This document shows positions 26,117 through 35,302 of a stretch of DNA of 64,000 nt, piece by piece; positions within the stretch are counted from its first letter, which is position 1, and every line of letters starts with the position of its first letter. Location: positions 6,262,001 to 6,326,000 of the forward strand of contig OY969623.1 of NCBI GenBank assembly GCA_963701675.1, written 5' to 3'. The position numbers were made by a program, and so were the translations under genes. The notes beneath the pieces are model-generated. The model did no database searches. It saw only the letters and a program-made list of their open reading frames with translations, and was not told the origin of the DNA. The stretch is from G963701675 sp963701675 (lineage in GTDB: Bacteria > Planctomycetota > Planctomycetia > Gemmatales > Gemmataceae).

Positions 26117-27145
26117 ATGCCGGAATTGCGGAAGGACCCCGTCGTCGGCCGTTGGGTGATCATTGCCACCGAGCGGGCACGAAGACCGGTGCCGCCCAAA
26201 GCCGAAACGATCTCGGAACCCGCCGAATCCTGTCCATTCTGCGAGGGGCAGGAGCAGCACACCCCGGCGGAGATTCTAGCCTACCGCGATGGGCAATCGA
26301 AGCCAAACGCGCCCGGTTGGCGTATCCGTGTCGTGCCGAATCGGTTCCCCGCACTTCAGGTTGAGGGAGACCTCAACAAGCGCGGCGATGGCATGTACGA
26401 CAAAATGAACGGCATCGGCGCGCACGAGGTCATCATCGAATGCCCGTTCCACGAAGTGAGCATGGCCAACTTCAGCGAGGAGAACATTCGCGAAGTGCTC
26501 TGGGTCTATCGAGACCGCCTCGTCGATCTGAAGAAGGATACACGGCTGGTTTACGGGATGCTGTTCAAGAACGTCGGTTCACCGGCGGGCGCCTCATTGG
26601 AGCACTCGCATTCGCAACTCATCGTCACACCCATCGTACCGATCTCGGTGTGGGAGGAGATGACTGGCGCGCTCGAGTTTTTCAACTACCGCGGCAGGTG
26701 TATCTACTGCGACATGATCCATCAGGAACTCGGGGCGGAAAAACGGATCGTTCTCGACACGCCGTCATTCGTGACCCTCGCGCCTTACGCCAGTCGATTT
26801 CCTTTCGAACTTTGGATCGTGCCGAAGCATCACAACAGCCATTTCGAGAATATCCAGAAGACGGAAGTGGAGGAATTGGGAACGGTGCTGAAAACGTTGC
26901 TGCTTAAGCTGGAAACAGCGCTCGACAAACCCGCGTACAACTACATCATTCACACTTCTCCATTCGATACGCAGGCGCTTCCGCATTACCATTGGCACAT
27001 AGAGATCATTCCACGCCTCACGCGGGTGGCCGGGTTCGAGTGGGGAACCGGATTCTACATTAACTCGGTGCCGCCCGAGCAAGCGGCGGAATTCCTCCGC
27101 GACACGGAAGTTGATTTGATGACTCGACCGCGGCCGACCAAGTGA
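26117..27145 (+). CDS. galT: Galactose-1-phosphate uridylyltransferase
   Basis: A 342-residue GalT/HIT-superfamily protein. Zinc ligands appear in Cys-Pro-Phe-Cys, and the active-site motif is Glu-His-Ser-His-Ser-Gln, a variant of the His-Pro-His-x-Gln site of E. coli GalT that keeps both His and the Gln. A later His-Tyr-His-Trp-His segment completes the metal site. ATG 26117 gives Met-Pro-Glu-Leu-Arg-Lys-Asp-Pro, matching family starts; 26069 is an upstream alternative. It exchanges UMP between UDP-glucose and galactose-1-phosphate; an ADP-glucose:phosphate adenylyltransferase-like role is possible next to glgA. Confidence 0.87.
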   Translation: MPELRKDPVVGRWVIIATERARRPVPPKAETISEPAESCPFCEGQEQHTPAEILAYRDGQSKPNAPGWRIRVVPNRFPALQVEGDLNKRGDGMYDKMNGIGAHEVIIECPFHEVSMANFSEENIREVLWVYRDRLVDLKKDTRLVYGMLFKNVGSPAGASLEHSHSQLIVTPIVPISVWEEMTGALEFFNYRGRCIYCDMIHQELGAEKRIVLDTPSFVTLAPYASRFPFELWIVPKHHNSHFENIQKTEVEELGTVLKTLLLKLETALDKPAYNYIIHTSPFDTQALPHYHWHIEIIPRLTRVAGFEWGTGFYINSVPPEQAAEFLRDTEVDLMTRPRPTK

Positions 27146-27157
27146 CGGAGAGCGCCG

Positions 27158-27742
27158 ATGCGCATAGGAGTCTTCGGAGGAACCTTTGATCCGGTTCATA
27201 TCGGACATTTGATCCTTGCGGAACAATGCCGCGAACACGCAAACCTGGATCGGGTGCATTTCGTGCCCGCGCCTCGTCCACCCCACAAACAAGACCAAGA
27301 GATTACGCCGTTCGCACGCCGAGTCGAAATGCTGCAATTGGCCGTTGCCGGCCATAAGGCTTTCGTTGTCGACGAGATGGAGAAAGACCGGCCCGGACCA
27401 AGTTTCACAGTGGACACCCTTGCCGAATTGCGCAGCCGCCAACCCGAGGCAAAGCTCTTTTTGCTCATCGGTATGGACTGTGTCCCGGACTTAGTACATT
27501 GGCGAAATCCCTCGGGAATCGGAGAACTTGCCGAGGTATTGATTGTCAGTCGGCCCAGTTGGGAATTCGATAGAACACTGTTGCCGGCAGGCCTGCAAGG
27601 GAGTCAGCTCGTGGAGTGTCCGTTGATGGAGATCAGCAGCCGCGACCTCCGCCGCCGTGCCGGCGAGGGACGAAGTCTGCGTTACTTGGTGCCTGCCGCC
27701 GTCCAATGCTACATCGAGACGCACCAGCTTTATCGCGCCTAG
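27158..27742 (+). CDS. nadD: Nicotinate-nucleotide adenylyltransferase
   Basis: A 194-residue nucleotidyltransferase with the Gly-Gly-Thr-Phe-Asp-Pro-Val-His-Ile-Gly-His motif (residues 7-17) and the Ile-Ser-Ser-Arg-Asp-Leu-Arg motif near the C-terminus. It converts NaMN plus ATP to deamido-NAD in NAD synthesis. It starts 12 bases after galT behind a GGAG sequence and is the last gene of the glgA-galT-nadD run. Confidence 0.93.
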   Translation: MRIGVFGGTFDPVHIGHLILAEQCREHANLDRVHFVPAPRPPHKQDQEITPFARRVEMLQLAVAGHKAFVVDEMEKDRPGPSFTVDTLAELRSRQPEAKLFLLIGMDCVPDLVHWRNPSGIGELAEVLIVSRPSWEFDRTLLPAGLQGSQLVECPLMEISSRDLRRRAGEGRSLRYLVPAAVQCYIETHQLYRA

Positions 27743-27745
27743 GCG

Positions 27746-28891
27746 TCACTGCTTCTCCGCTTTTGTGCGATACTTTTCTGCGTGCGTCTTGGGGATGGGC
27801 AACATGCCGGGCACGATGAGATTGTGTTTCCCTGCCAGATTCACCACGGCACGGGGATAATCGGGCCAAGATCCCTCGGCGTTCGATAGGAACCGATTCT
27901 CATCGGCACTTAGGCGCGGTATGAGTTGCGTGCGGATAAAGTTCTGTAGTGATTCGTCGAAATCCGCCGCTTTGACCGGCGTCAGTCGTGGGATGAGCAC
28001 TCCCTTTGGGCGCCTCAGACCGCTAATGATCGCGAGTGGATACTCCGGCCACTTCCCTTCCGCCGCCTGAATCGGTCCGCGTCGCCCTGGCGGCAGACCG
28101 TTGATCCGCTTTCGCATTTCCTCGGGAAGATCGACCGGTTCTTTTGGCCGGGCCGCTCCCGGGAACGGCACGTATCGCTCCGACAACTCTACGACTGTCT
28201 CCATGAACAGCGGCCATTTTCCCTCGGCGGCCTTCAATCGTTCGGCATCGGCGGTCGTCACGCGTGGGAGAAGGGTTTTCTCTATGAAGAGTTGCATTTC
28301 CGTCGGCAGTTCCGAACGCTGGGTCGGCGGAGACCCCTTTTGTAACTCGTCCCAATGACGGATCGCCGCCTGCCAGTCTTGCCGCCGTTGCTTTTCCTCC
28401 AACTTGAACTTCTTGACGAGGGCCGCGCGCGCTTCGCCGGTCGCCGATTGAATCTGGTTGCGCTGAGCCAGCGGGAGCGTCTCGATCCACTCTTGCTCAC
28501 GAAGTTGCCTGATCCGCAGCAATCTCTCCTTGGAATCCGGCGCTTTCTCGATGTAATTGCGTTTCGCTTCGGGGAGATTTTCCAGCCACTCAACGTAACG
28601 GACCAGTGAGCGATTGAGCCGCGCGGCCGTGGCTGGGTTTGCCTCGTGAAGGTCCTTGTCTATTTTTCGGAGGCGATTCTGTTGTTCGCGCGGTAACTCC
28701 TGAAACGCCCGCAAGTCCTGAAGCAGGCGCGCACGGCGGCCCGGATCGGCTTCGAGTTTTTGCAGCGCCTGCCTTTGCTGCTCCGCCCGTTCCTTTTGCT
28801 TACCTTTGGGAACGTTGTCTGCCCAAGCCGGCAATCCGAGGCAGAGAAGCGTGACGGTTACCCGAAATGCAAACATTCCAACCAGCTCCAT
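27746..28891 (-). CDS. Exported DUF3106-like protein
   Basis: A 381-residue protein with an N-terminal signal peptide (Leu/Val core ending Ala-Trp-Ala-Asp) followed by highly charged helices with repeated Leu-Pro-x-x-x-Arg-x-x-Ile/Leu motifs, as in DUF3106 proteins. The start is three bases after the stop of the anti-sigma-like gene; a second Met at 28876 is an alternative. It is the last gene of the sigma/anti-sigma set and may be a periplasmic sensor for it. Function not established. Confidence 0.7.
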   Translation of the reverse strand: MELVGMFAFRVTVTLLCLGLPAWADNVPKGKQKERAEQQRQALQKLEADPGRRARLLQDLRAFQELPREQQNRLRKIDKDLHEANPATAARLNRSLVRYVEWLENLPEAKRNYIEKAPDSKERLLRIRQLREQEWIETLPLAQRNQIQSATGEARAALVKKFKLEEKQRRQDWQAAIRHWDELQKGSPPTQRSELPTEMQLFIEKTLLPRVTTADAERLKAAEGKWPLFMETVVELSERYVPFPGAARPKEPVDLPEEMRKRINGLPPGRRGPIQAAEGKWPEYPLAIISGLRRPKGVLIPRLTPVKAADFDESLQNFIRTQLIPRLSADENRFLSNAEGSWPDYPRAVVNLAGKHNLIVPGMLPIPKTHAEKYRTKAEKQ

Positions 28892-28894
28892 TCA

Positions 28895-29437
28895 TCACGA
28901 ACCCGACGAATCGTCACCGAAAAGGTCCGGATCGTCCGGGTTGGCCAGCGCACGGAGGAAATCGATGTTGACGGCATGTTCATAAAGTCGCCGGTTCTCG
29001 ATCACTCGTCGATCGCGAGCAAGTGTCTCGGTGTCAATTTCGGGCGCCACGACGGTCTCAGCAGCTTCCTTCGGTGGCGACAGCAAGCGCGTTCCAGCGA
29101 AACCAATTCCTATTGCGAGCAGTGCCGCCGCCGCCCACCCAATGGGCAAGATCAAAGGCCGCCAACGCGCTGAAACACTCGCAGCCGGCGGCTGGGCAGC
29201 GGAAACCACAGTCAGCCGTTCCATCGTTTGTTGAGTAAAGTCCGGCGAAGGTGTCGGCCGGGGAAGTTGATCGAGGCATTCCCAGACGCGTTTGAGTTCG
29301 TTGACTTCCGCCCGTGCCCGTGGATCGCGACCGAGTTTGGATTCGAGACGGGAGGCGGCTCGTTCGTCGAGCTCCCCGTCGAGATAGGCCACAAGATCGG
29401 CTCGTTCCTCGTTGGTCAGGTTTGGTTCGTTCGTCAT
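28895..29437 (-). CDS. Anti-sigma factor-like membrane protein
   Basis: A 180-residue protein. The N-terminus (Leu-Val-Ala-Tyr-Leu-Asp-Gly-Glu-Leu-Asp) resembles the zinc-less anti-sigma fold found in many planctomycete ECF partners; a single transmembrane helix (Trp-Ala-Ala-Ala-Leu-Leu-Ala-Ile-Gly-Ile-Gly) lies around residue 100, with an acidic periplasmic tail. ATG 29437 is preferred; an alternative at 29458 would overlap the sigma gene stop at 29451. It likely sequesters the adjacent ECF sigma factor. Confidence 0.75.
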   Translation of the reverse strand: MTNEPNLTNEERADLVAYLDGELDERAASRLESKLGRDPRARAEVNELKRVWECLDQLPRPTPSPDFTQQTMERLTVVSAAQPPAASVSARWRPLILPIGWAAAALLAIGIGFAGTRLLSPPKEAAETVVAPEIDTETLARDRRVIENRRLYEHAVNIDFLRALANPDDPDLFGDDSSGS

Positions 29438-29450
29438 GGCGTTTGCCTTG

Positions 29451-30099
29451 TCAATCACCCGGCAATGGGGGAACCGATTGCCCGTCCATGAAAATGTAAT
29501 CCTTGAGTGCGTCCCGCAAATTCACCCGCGCACGGCTGAGGAGCGACTTGACGGCTTTCGTGGTCAACCCCATGACCTCGGCGATCTCGGCGTAGTTCAT
29601 TTCCTCGAACTTATTCAGCAACACCGCCGCGCGTTGTCGTTCATTCAACGTATCGAGTGCCCGCCGGACCACCGTAGCAAGTTCCAGGTGTTGCATCTGT
29701 TGGGACGGGCGTTCTGCGCGGTCCTGCACTAGTCGTTCAGCCGGCCTCGGCCCGAGAGGACCGGAATCCGTCGTCGGCAACGCCACGCCGCCTTTCAAGC
29801 GACGCCGACGGAGGGCGTTCAGCGCAAGATTATTGGCGATCGTGAACAGCCAAGTCGAGAACTTCGCTTGCGCACGATACTTCTTCCGCGCGAAAAACAC
29901 GGAGAAAAACATCCTGAGCTAGATCTTCCGCTTCGTCGGAATTGCCCACGAGATGCTGCAACACGGCCACCAACCGGTGCTGGTACTTATCGACGAGTTC
30001 CTCGAAAGCGCCGGGTTCTTCATCACGAACACGCAGCATCAAGCGCGTATCGGGATCGCGAAGCGCGAGCTGCCCGCTGGTCTGACTGATCGCTCCCAC
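29451..30099 (-). CDS. RNA polymerase ECF sigma factor, frameshifted
   Basis: Region 2 starts in one frame (Phe-Glu-Glu-Leu-Val-Asp-Lys-Tyr ... Glu-Asp-Leu-Ala-Gln-Asp-Val-Phe-Leu-Arg-Val-Phe-Arg) and continues in another with Lys-Phe-Ser-Thr-Trp-Leu-Phe-Thr-Ile-Ala-Asn-Asn, then region 4 (Tyr-Ala-Glu-Ile-Ala-Glu-Val-Met-Gly ... Ser-Leu-Leu-Ser-Arg-Ala-Arg). The switch lies near 29893 in a CGCGCG stretch and needs one extra or two missing bases, so probably a sequencing error. Restored length is about 215 residues. GTG 30099 is the upstream start used. Partner of the following anti-sigma-like gene. Confidence 0.82.
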
Positions 30100-30141
30100 G
30101 AGTGCCTCGCGATGCCGCGGCCAGCGCCGCCCCCCGAATTA

Positions 30142-31236
30142 TTAAACCCCTGCAACGCCCACCGGTTCCGCCTTGCCGCCGCCTTCGACTCGACGCCGCA
30201 GTTGGCCGCATGCGGCGTCAATGGCGGAACCTTTCCGCTTTCGCACCTTCACGCTCACGCCGCTTCGCCGCAACTCGTCGATGAATGTCGTGAGTCGTTC
30301 CTCTGTCGGGCGTCGATACGGTAGGCCTTCCACGTCATTAAACGGAATCAAGTTGACGTGGGCCTGGCGCCCACGCAAAAGTCGTCCCAGTTCTTTCGCG
30401 TGATCAACCCGATCATTGATGTCGCGTAGCAGAACATACTCAAATGTTACCTGCCGGCCGGTACGTTCAAAGAAGAAATCCGCCGCATCAAGAATCGAGG
30501 TCAGTCCGGTTTGGACATTCGTCGGAACGATGCGCGTTCGAAGTTCATCGTTCGGTGCATGCAGCGACACCGCCAGGTGATACTGCTTGCCTGACTCCGC
30601 AAGCCGTCGAATCTTCACGGGGAGGCCAACGGTCGAAATCGTCACGCGACGCGCGCCTATGCCGAGTTCATCGTTGGCGATCTCGAGCGCGCTCATCAGG
30701 TTTTCCAGATTGGCGAGCGGCTCACCCATACCCATCACGACGATGTGGGTTAGACGAGGGGCGGGTTCATCGGCCGACGCCGATAACCCGTTCTGCAATC
30801 GTATGAGCTGTTCCAGAATTTCGTCCGCCGTGAGGTTGCGTGCAACGCCGTTCAAACCGCTCGCGCAAAAGACGCACGCCATGCCGCAACCGACCTGCGT
30901 GCTGATGCAAGCCGTCCGCCGCCGACCATCCTGGATAAGAACGCATTCGACTGAGTTTCCATCCTGAAAACGAAGCACGAGCTTGTGAGTTCCATCCTCG
31001 GCCGCGGCGTGATGAATAATCTGTGTCGCCAACGGCGTGAATTCCGTGGCCAACTCGCCGCGAAGTTCCTTCGGAAGGTTACTCATCTGTTCGAACGATT
31101 CTGCCCGGCCTTGCATAATCCAGTGGCGAATCTGTCGAGCGCGCATCGGCGGCTGACGGCGCTCATTCAGCCAGTCGAGCAATTCGGCATCGGTAAGCTG
31201 CAGGAAGCCGCGCATCGTGTCACTCACTTCGACCAC
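30142..31236 (-). CDS. rlmN: 23S rRNA (adenine2503-C2)/tRNA A37 methyltransferase RlmN
   Basis: A 364-residue radical SAM enzyme. The CxxxCxxC cluster motif is Cys117-Gly-Met-Ala-Cys121-Val-Phe-Cys124, and the C-terminal Lys-Gly-Ser-Ala-Ile-Asp-Ala-Ala-Cys-Gly-Gln-Leu carries the catalytic Cys. It methylates A2503 of 23S rRNA and A37 of some tRNAs. An internal Met at residue 8 is a possible start. It lies between the two-component genes and the sigma factor on one strand. Confidence 0.95.
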   Translation of the reverse strand: MVEVSDTMRGFLQLTDAELLDWLNERRQPPMRARQIRHWIMQGRAESFEQMSNLPKELRGELATEFTPLATQIIHHAAAEDGTHKLVLRFQDGNSVECVLIQDGRRRTACISTQVGCGMACVFCASGLNGVARNLTADEILEQLIRLQNGLSASADEPAPRLTHIVVMGMGEPLANLENLMSALEIANDELGIGARRVTISTVGLPVKIRRLAESGKQYHLAVSLHAPNDELRTRIVPTNVQTGLTSILDAADFFFERTGRQVTFEYVLLRDINDRVDHAKELGRLLRGRQAHVNLIPFNDVEGLPYRRPTEERLTTFIDELRRSGVSVKVRKRKGSAIDAACGQLRRRVEGGGKAEPVGVAGV

Positions 31237-31273
31237 TCGTGTATCATACCTGCTAGTCCGCGAGGATTTCGAT

Positions 31274-32719
31274 TCACCCGCCTACTTTGTCGGACGGCGC
31301 CTGCGGAAAAGTGAGTGTCACTTGCGTTCCCTTGCCGACAGTGCTCTGAATGTCGGCCGACCCACCGTGCATCGAGGCGATACCGCGCACGATGGCTAAC
31401 CCAAGGCCGACGCGTCCCGAGTGAGTGGAACGCGCCGCATCCCCTCGATAGAAACGGTCGAAGACATGCGGCAAATGTTCCGCTGGGATTCCATGACCGG
31501 TATCCGTGACCTTGACATGAACACGCCCATTTCGATTTTCCGCGTCGAGCACAACCTCTCCTCCCGCCGGCGTGTGTGCCAGAGCATTGGATACGAGATT
31601 GCCGACCGCCCGCTGAACCAACTGGCGATCGGCAGGAACGAAGACCGGTTCCGTTGCCTCCACGACGAGGCGAATTCCCGCCTCGTGTGCGGCTGCACTA
31701 TAGAACTCGCGAACGGACTCCAGTTCACGGCTAATGTCCAGCCGCTCCCGAGAAAGCGCAACCTCGGTTCCTTCCGCACGCGCTAGAAAGAGCAAGCTGT
31801 CGATCATTCGAGAAAGCCGACCGCATTCTTCGAGCGATGAACCAAGCACCTCCCGATATTCTTCGGGAGTACGGGGTCTGCCGAGAGCCACCTCGGCCTC
31901 GCCTCGCAGATTGTTCACCGGAGTCCGCAGTTCATGGGCGATGTCCGCCGAAAATCGAGACAGGCGCGCAAACGATTCTTCCAACCGGTCGAGCATGTCG
32001 TTAAACGTGCTTGCCAAGATGGACAACTCGGCCGGGAGGCCTTCAGTGTCGATTCGCTCATTCAACGTACTCGAGCGAATTCGGCTCGCGGTTGCCGCCA
32101 TCTCTCGAACGGGTCGCAGCCCGCGCCGTGCTATTTGGTAACCGACGACCGCGCAAGCCAGCAGCGCGATTGCCAGCATGAAAATCAAGCCCTTGCGGTA
32201 AGTGCCCAACAATTCTTCCTCAAAGGTCCGATCCATGGCGATTTGAATCGTGCACTCGCCGTATTCGTCATCAAAATGGACCTTCTCGACGGCTACGTGA
32301 AACGCCTTACCGGCCGGTGTCTCGATTTCCGCACTGGCCTCGCCGGAAAGCTGAGTTGCGATCAGCGTTGGCGGGAGTAGTTCTGTCATCCCCGGCGACT
32401 CCACCAGCGTTGCTTGGTTTTGGTCCAGGACACGCACAAAAAAATGGAAGTGCTGTCGGCTGGTGGCTTCCGATTCCAGCGTCTGTCGGAGCGGAGTCAG
32501 ATCCTTTGGAGATTTCGTCAAGAACGCGCGAACGGATTGCGCCTCAGCGGCCAGAAGTTGAGTATCCTCGCGCTCCAGATTGGAAACCAAAAGCGCGTAC
32601 AAAAAACCGGAGACGCCGAGTACGAGAAGAAAGGCCGAACCTGCATACCAGGCTGTCAGTCGGACGGCGAGTGACCTCGGGGCGGCTTTCGATGTCTCAC
32701 GGCCGAGCTTCGAGGACAT
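31274..32719 (-). CDS. Sensor histidine kinase, HAMP type
   Basis: A 481-residue protein with an N-terminal transmembrane helix, a periplasmic domain of about 140 residues, a second helix near residue 185, a HAMP domain, then HisKA with the phospho-His in Phe-Ser-Ala-Asp-Ile-Ala-His-Glu-Leu-Arg-Thr-Pro. ATP-binding boxes include Asn-Ala-Leu-Ala-His-Thr, Asp-Thr-Gly-His-Gly-Ile-Pro and Gly-Leu-Gly-Leu-Ala-Ile-Val. The layout resembles the heavy-metal sensor group (CusS-like), but no copper site is visible. It overlaps the response-regulator gene by 23 bases. Confidence 0.92.
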   Translation of the reverse strand: MSSKLGRETSKAAPRSLAVRLTAWYAGSAFLLVLGVSGFLYALLVSNLEREDTQLLAAEAQSVRAFLTKSPKDLTPLRQTLESEATSRQHFHFFVRVLDQNQATLVESPGMTELLPPTLIATQLSGEASAEIETPAGKAFHVAVEKVHFDDEYGECTIQIAMDRTFEEELLGTYRKGLIFMLAIALLACAVVGYQIARRGLRPVREMAATASRIRSSTLNERIDTEGLPAELSILASTFNDMLDRLEESFARLSRFSADIAHELRTPVNNLRGEAEVALGRPRTPEEYREVLGSSLEECGRLSRMIDSLLFLARAEGTEVALSRERLDISRELESVREFYSAAAHEAGIRLVVEATEPVFVPADRQLVQRAVGNLVSNALAHTPAGGEVVLDAENRNGRVHVKVTDTGHGIPAEHLPHVFDRFYRGDAARSTHSGRVGLGLAIVRGIASMHGGSADIQSTVGKGTQVTLTFPQAPSDKVGG

Positions 32720-33399
32720 AACCGATACCCCGAACTGTGTGAATCAGCTTATTCTCGAACGGGTCATCGACCTTGGCCCGCAAACGGCGAACGTGAACAT
32801 CGACCACGTTGGTGTCACTGTCAAAGGTTACGTCCCACACCTGCTCGGCAATCATGGTCCGCGATAAGACCTCGCCGGCTCGGCGCAAACAAAGATAAGA
32901 GAGCGAATTCCTTTGGCGTTAGATCTAGCCGTTTGCCGCCACGGACGGCCTTGTGGCGGATCAGGTCCAGATCCAAATCGTCGATCCGCACCGACTCTGC
33001 CGAGCGGTACTTAGCCACCCGTGAATCGCGCGGGCCTGGATCACTTCTTCGAAGTATGGATCGAATGCGCGCGAGCAATTCGGAGAAGGCAAACGGCTTG
33101 ACCAGGTAATCGTCGGCGCCGAGCTCCAGCCCTTTGACGCGATCGTGTACCGCATCCCGCGCCGTCAGAAAGATCACCGGCGTTTCTTTCCCGGCTTTGC
33201 GTAGTTCGCGTAACACCGACCACCCATCGCGGCGCGGCAACATTATGTCGAGGACAAGCAAATCGAAATCGCTTGCCAGTGCGCTCGAAAGCGCTTCATC
33301 ACCGTCGGTCGCACTGGAGACCACGAAACCGTGTTCCGTTAGGCCCTTCGACAAGTAGGCCGACGTCTTCTTCTCGTCTTCTGCGATCAGCACACGCAT
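32697..33399 (-). CDS. OmpR-family response regulator, frameshifted
   Basis: The receiver domain from ATG 33399 has the acidic pocket Glu7-Asp8, the phospho-acceptor Asp51 in Leu-Val-Leu-Asp-Ile-Met-Leu-Pro, the Thr in Phe-Leu-Thr-Ala-Arg and the Lys in Leu-Val-Lys-Pro-Phe. The winged helix begins Leu-Thr-Pro-Lys-Glu-Phe-Ala-Leu-Leu and then switches frame near 32889; the other frame supplies Glu-Val-Leu-Ser-Arg-Thr-Met-Ile-Ala and the final Gly-Ile-Gly-Tyr-Val-Leu-Glu. Removing one T from a TTT run restores about 234 residues. Likely a sequencing error. Partner of the overlapping kinase. Confidence 0.88.
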
Positions 33400-33424
33400 G
33401 CCATCTCGCCTATGGTGAGAATCC

Positions 33425-34546
33425 TTACTCCGTCGTCGTTCCCGTAAACATGCCGAGGTAACTCGTGTAGCGTCGCTCGCTGATTAGACCGCGCGTGACA
33501 GCCCGTTTCAGTGCACATCGTTCTTCATGGGTGTGAGTGCAATCCGGAAATGCGCACAATGCAACGAACGGCCGAAATTCCGAGAAGAACCCCTCGACTT
33601 CTTCTGGAATCACATCGGAAAGCTGCAATTGCCGGAGGCCGGGCGTGTCGACGACCCACCCGCCGAAGTCAAGGCGGAGGAGTTGGGAAGTGGTCGTCGT
33701 GTGCCGGCCTTTTTGCGTCGACTCGCTCACTTCGCGGACTTGAAGTCCGAGCCCGGGCTGGACGGCATTCAGGAGCGAGGACTTGCCAACGCCACTCTGG
33801 CCGGAAAAGACGCTTTGCCGGCGGTGCAGTTGACGTCGCAACGTCTCGATTCCGGTTCCGGTCGTCGCACTCGTCAGCATCGTAAGGATGCCTAGCTGGT
33901 TGTAGTAGCCGATGAGCGGCTGATACGCCGGCTGTTCCACAAGGTCGGCCTTGTTAAGGCAGATGATGGGGGCGAGTCCTCCTTGCTCCGCGAGCACGAG
34001 ATACCGATCGATAAGATGCGGCTTCAAATCCGGTTCGACGAGTGACACCACGATGACAACCTGGTCCACGTTGGCCACGAGGACATGTTCGCGGCCTTTC
34101 GAAGAGCGGCGGAGAATCCCGTGTCGCGGTTCGACTCGCTCGATGACGGCGTCGTCATTGCCGGCCGGCAGCACCCAAACCCGGTCGCCGCAAGTGACAA
34201 TGCTCCGTTCATCCATGGCGAGCGTACGCAGCACGCGACGGACCGAGCAACGAAACTGTCGCCCATCGTCGGTTTCGACAACGTTCTGCAGTCCGTGAAC
34301 GCGAAGCACCCGGCCGGCCAGGCACCGGTTCATGTCCACGGCAGGCATCTCGGCCGACTCCCCGCCGCGAGCGGTTTCATCTCCCGTGTCCTGCACGATG
34401 GTTCGCCGCCGCGATAGTTCGCCTTTGGGGCGAACCTGTTCCACGCGGCGCGATTGGTCTTCGTCACGGTCAGCCCAATTCCGCTGCCGCGCCGGCTTGG
34501 ACCGGTTTTTCCGCATAGCGACGCGAATCTTCTTTTTCTTGGACAT
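33425..34546 (-). CDS. rsgA: Ribosome small-subunit-dependent GTPase RsgA
   Basis: A 373-residue circularly permuted GTPase. Order: N-terminal basic extension, OB-fold, then G4 (Asn-Lys-Ala-Asp), G1 (Gly-Gln-Ser-Gly-Val-Gly-Lys-Ser-Ser), G2/G3 (Asp-Thr-Pro-Gly-Leu) and the zinc site Cys-Ala-Phe-Pro-Asp-Cys-Thr-His ... Cys. It checks late 30S subunit maturation. ATG 34546 was chosen because the coding signal begins there; the frame open further upstream is a shadow over the ArsR remnant. The roughly 75-residue Lys/Arg/Glu-rich N-terminal extension is longer than in E. coli. Confidence 0.93.
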   Translation of the reverse strand: MSKKKKIRVAMRKNRSKPARQRNWADRDEDQSRRVEQVRPKGELSRRRTIVQDTGDETARGGESAEMPAVDMNRCLAGRVLRVHGLQNVVETDDGRQFRCSVRRVLRTLAMDERSIVTCGDRVWVLPAGNDDAVIERVEPRHGILRRSSKGREHVLVANVDQVVIVVSLVEPDLKPHLIDRYLVLAEQGGLAPIICLNKADLVEQPAYQPLIGYYNQLGILTMLTSATTGTGIETLRRQLHRRQSVFSGQSGVGKSSLLNAVQPGLGLQVREVSESTQKGRHTTTTSQLLRLDFGGWVVDTPGLRQLQLSDVIPEEVEGFFSEFRPFVALCAFPDCTHTHEERCALKRAVTRGLISERRYTSYLGMFTGTTTE

Positions 34547-34559
34547 GCCGATGTTATAC

Positions 34560-34708
34560 CAGGCGCCGAGCCGCTCGCCGAAGCCAACGGATGGTTGGAA
34601 GAATATCGCCGGATCTGGGAGGAGAATTTCCAACGTCTCGACACATTGCTGGAGGAGATGAAAACGCAGAAACCACATAGTGAGAAACTGCCCCGCCCAG
34701 AGAATTGA
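34560..34708 (+). pseudogene. C-terminal remnant of an ArsR-type regulator
   Basis: In this frame the last about 45 codons read Asn-Gly-Trp-Leu-Glu-Glu-Tyr-Arg-Arg-Ile-Trp-Glu-Glu-Asn-Phe-Gln-Arg-Leu-Asp, ending at the stop at 34708. This matches the C-terminal end of ArsR-family regulators that usually precede AHSA1/SRPBCC genes, as happens here. The helix-turn-helix part is missing; upstream sequence belongs to rsgA on the other strand. It is therefore probably a truncated gene left by deletion. Confidence 0.55.
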
Positions 34709-34753
34709 AAACTGAACTTTGGAATCGTGGACATGACTTCTGGAGAAACCCCG

Positions 34754-35242
34754 ATGAGTAAGGCAGGAAAGTTGAAAGTCACGGCAGCCGGCGAGCGAGA
34801 GATCGTCATCACGCGCACGTTCAATGCGCCGCGCCGCTTGGTCTTTGAGGCTCACACCAAACCCGAACTGGTCAAGCGCTGGCTTCTGGGACCACCGGGC
34901 TGGACGATGCCGGTCTGTGAGATCGACCTGCGCGTGGGCGGCAAGTACCGTTATGTTTGGCGGAACGAGGCGGGAACAGAAATGGGCATGGGCGGAGTTT
35001 TTCGCGAAATAGTGCCGCCGGAACGCCTCGTTGCCTCGGAGGTTTTCGACGAGTCCTGGTACCCCGGCGAAGCGCTGGACACATCGGTTTTCACCGAAGA
35101 GGGCGGTAAGACGAAGCTCACGCTTACCGTGCTTTACGAATCTCGGGAAGCCCGCGATGCCGTCCTCGCGTCCCCCATGGAAGAAGGCATGGTCGCAGGC
35201 TACGATCGGCTTGAGGAACTGCTTGCTACCATCTCGAAATAG
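34754..35242 (+). CDS. SRPBCC / AHSA1 domain protein
   Basis: A 162-residue protein of the START-like AHSA1 family: Glu-Ile-Val-Ile-Thr-Arg-Thr-Phe-Asn-Ala-Pro near the N-terminus, Trp-Leu-Leu-Gly-Pro-Pro-Gly-Trp and Val-Gly-Gly-Lys-Tyr-Arg-Tyr. ATG 34754 has GGAG eight bases upstream; ATG 34733 and GTG 34727 are longer alternatives. Members often follow an ArsR regulator in stress operons; here only the remnant of that regulator is left upstream. Ligand unknown. Confidence 0.85.
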   Translation: MSKAGKLKVTAAGEREIVITRTFNAPRRLVFEAHTKPELVKRWLLGPPGWTMPVCEIDLRVGGKYRYVWRNEAGTEMGMGGVFREIVPPERLVASEVFDESWYPGEALDTSVFTEEGGKTKLTLTVLYESREARDAVLASPMEEGMVAGYDRLEELLATISK

Positions 35243-35302
35243 GCGGGACCTGTATCCGAGCTCAGTGTAAACTAACCACTCTTATCCGTGCAGAGGACCT
35301 TC

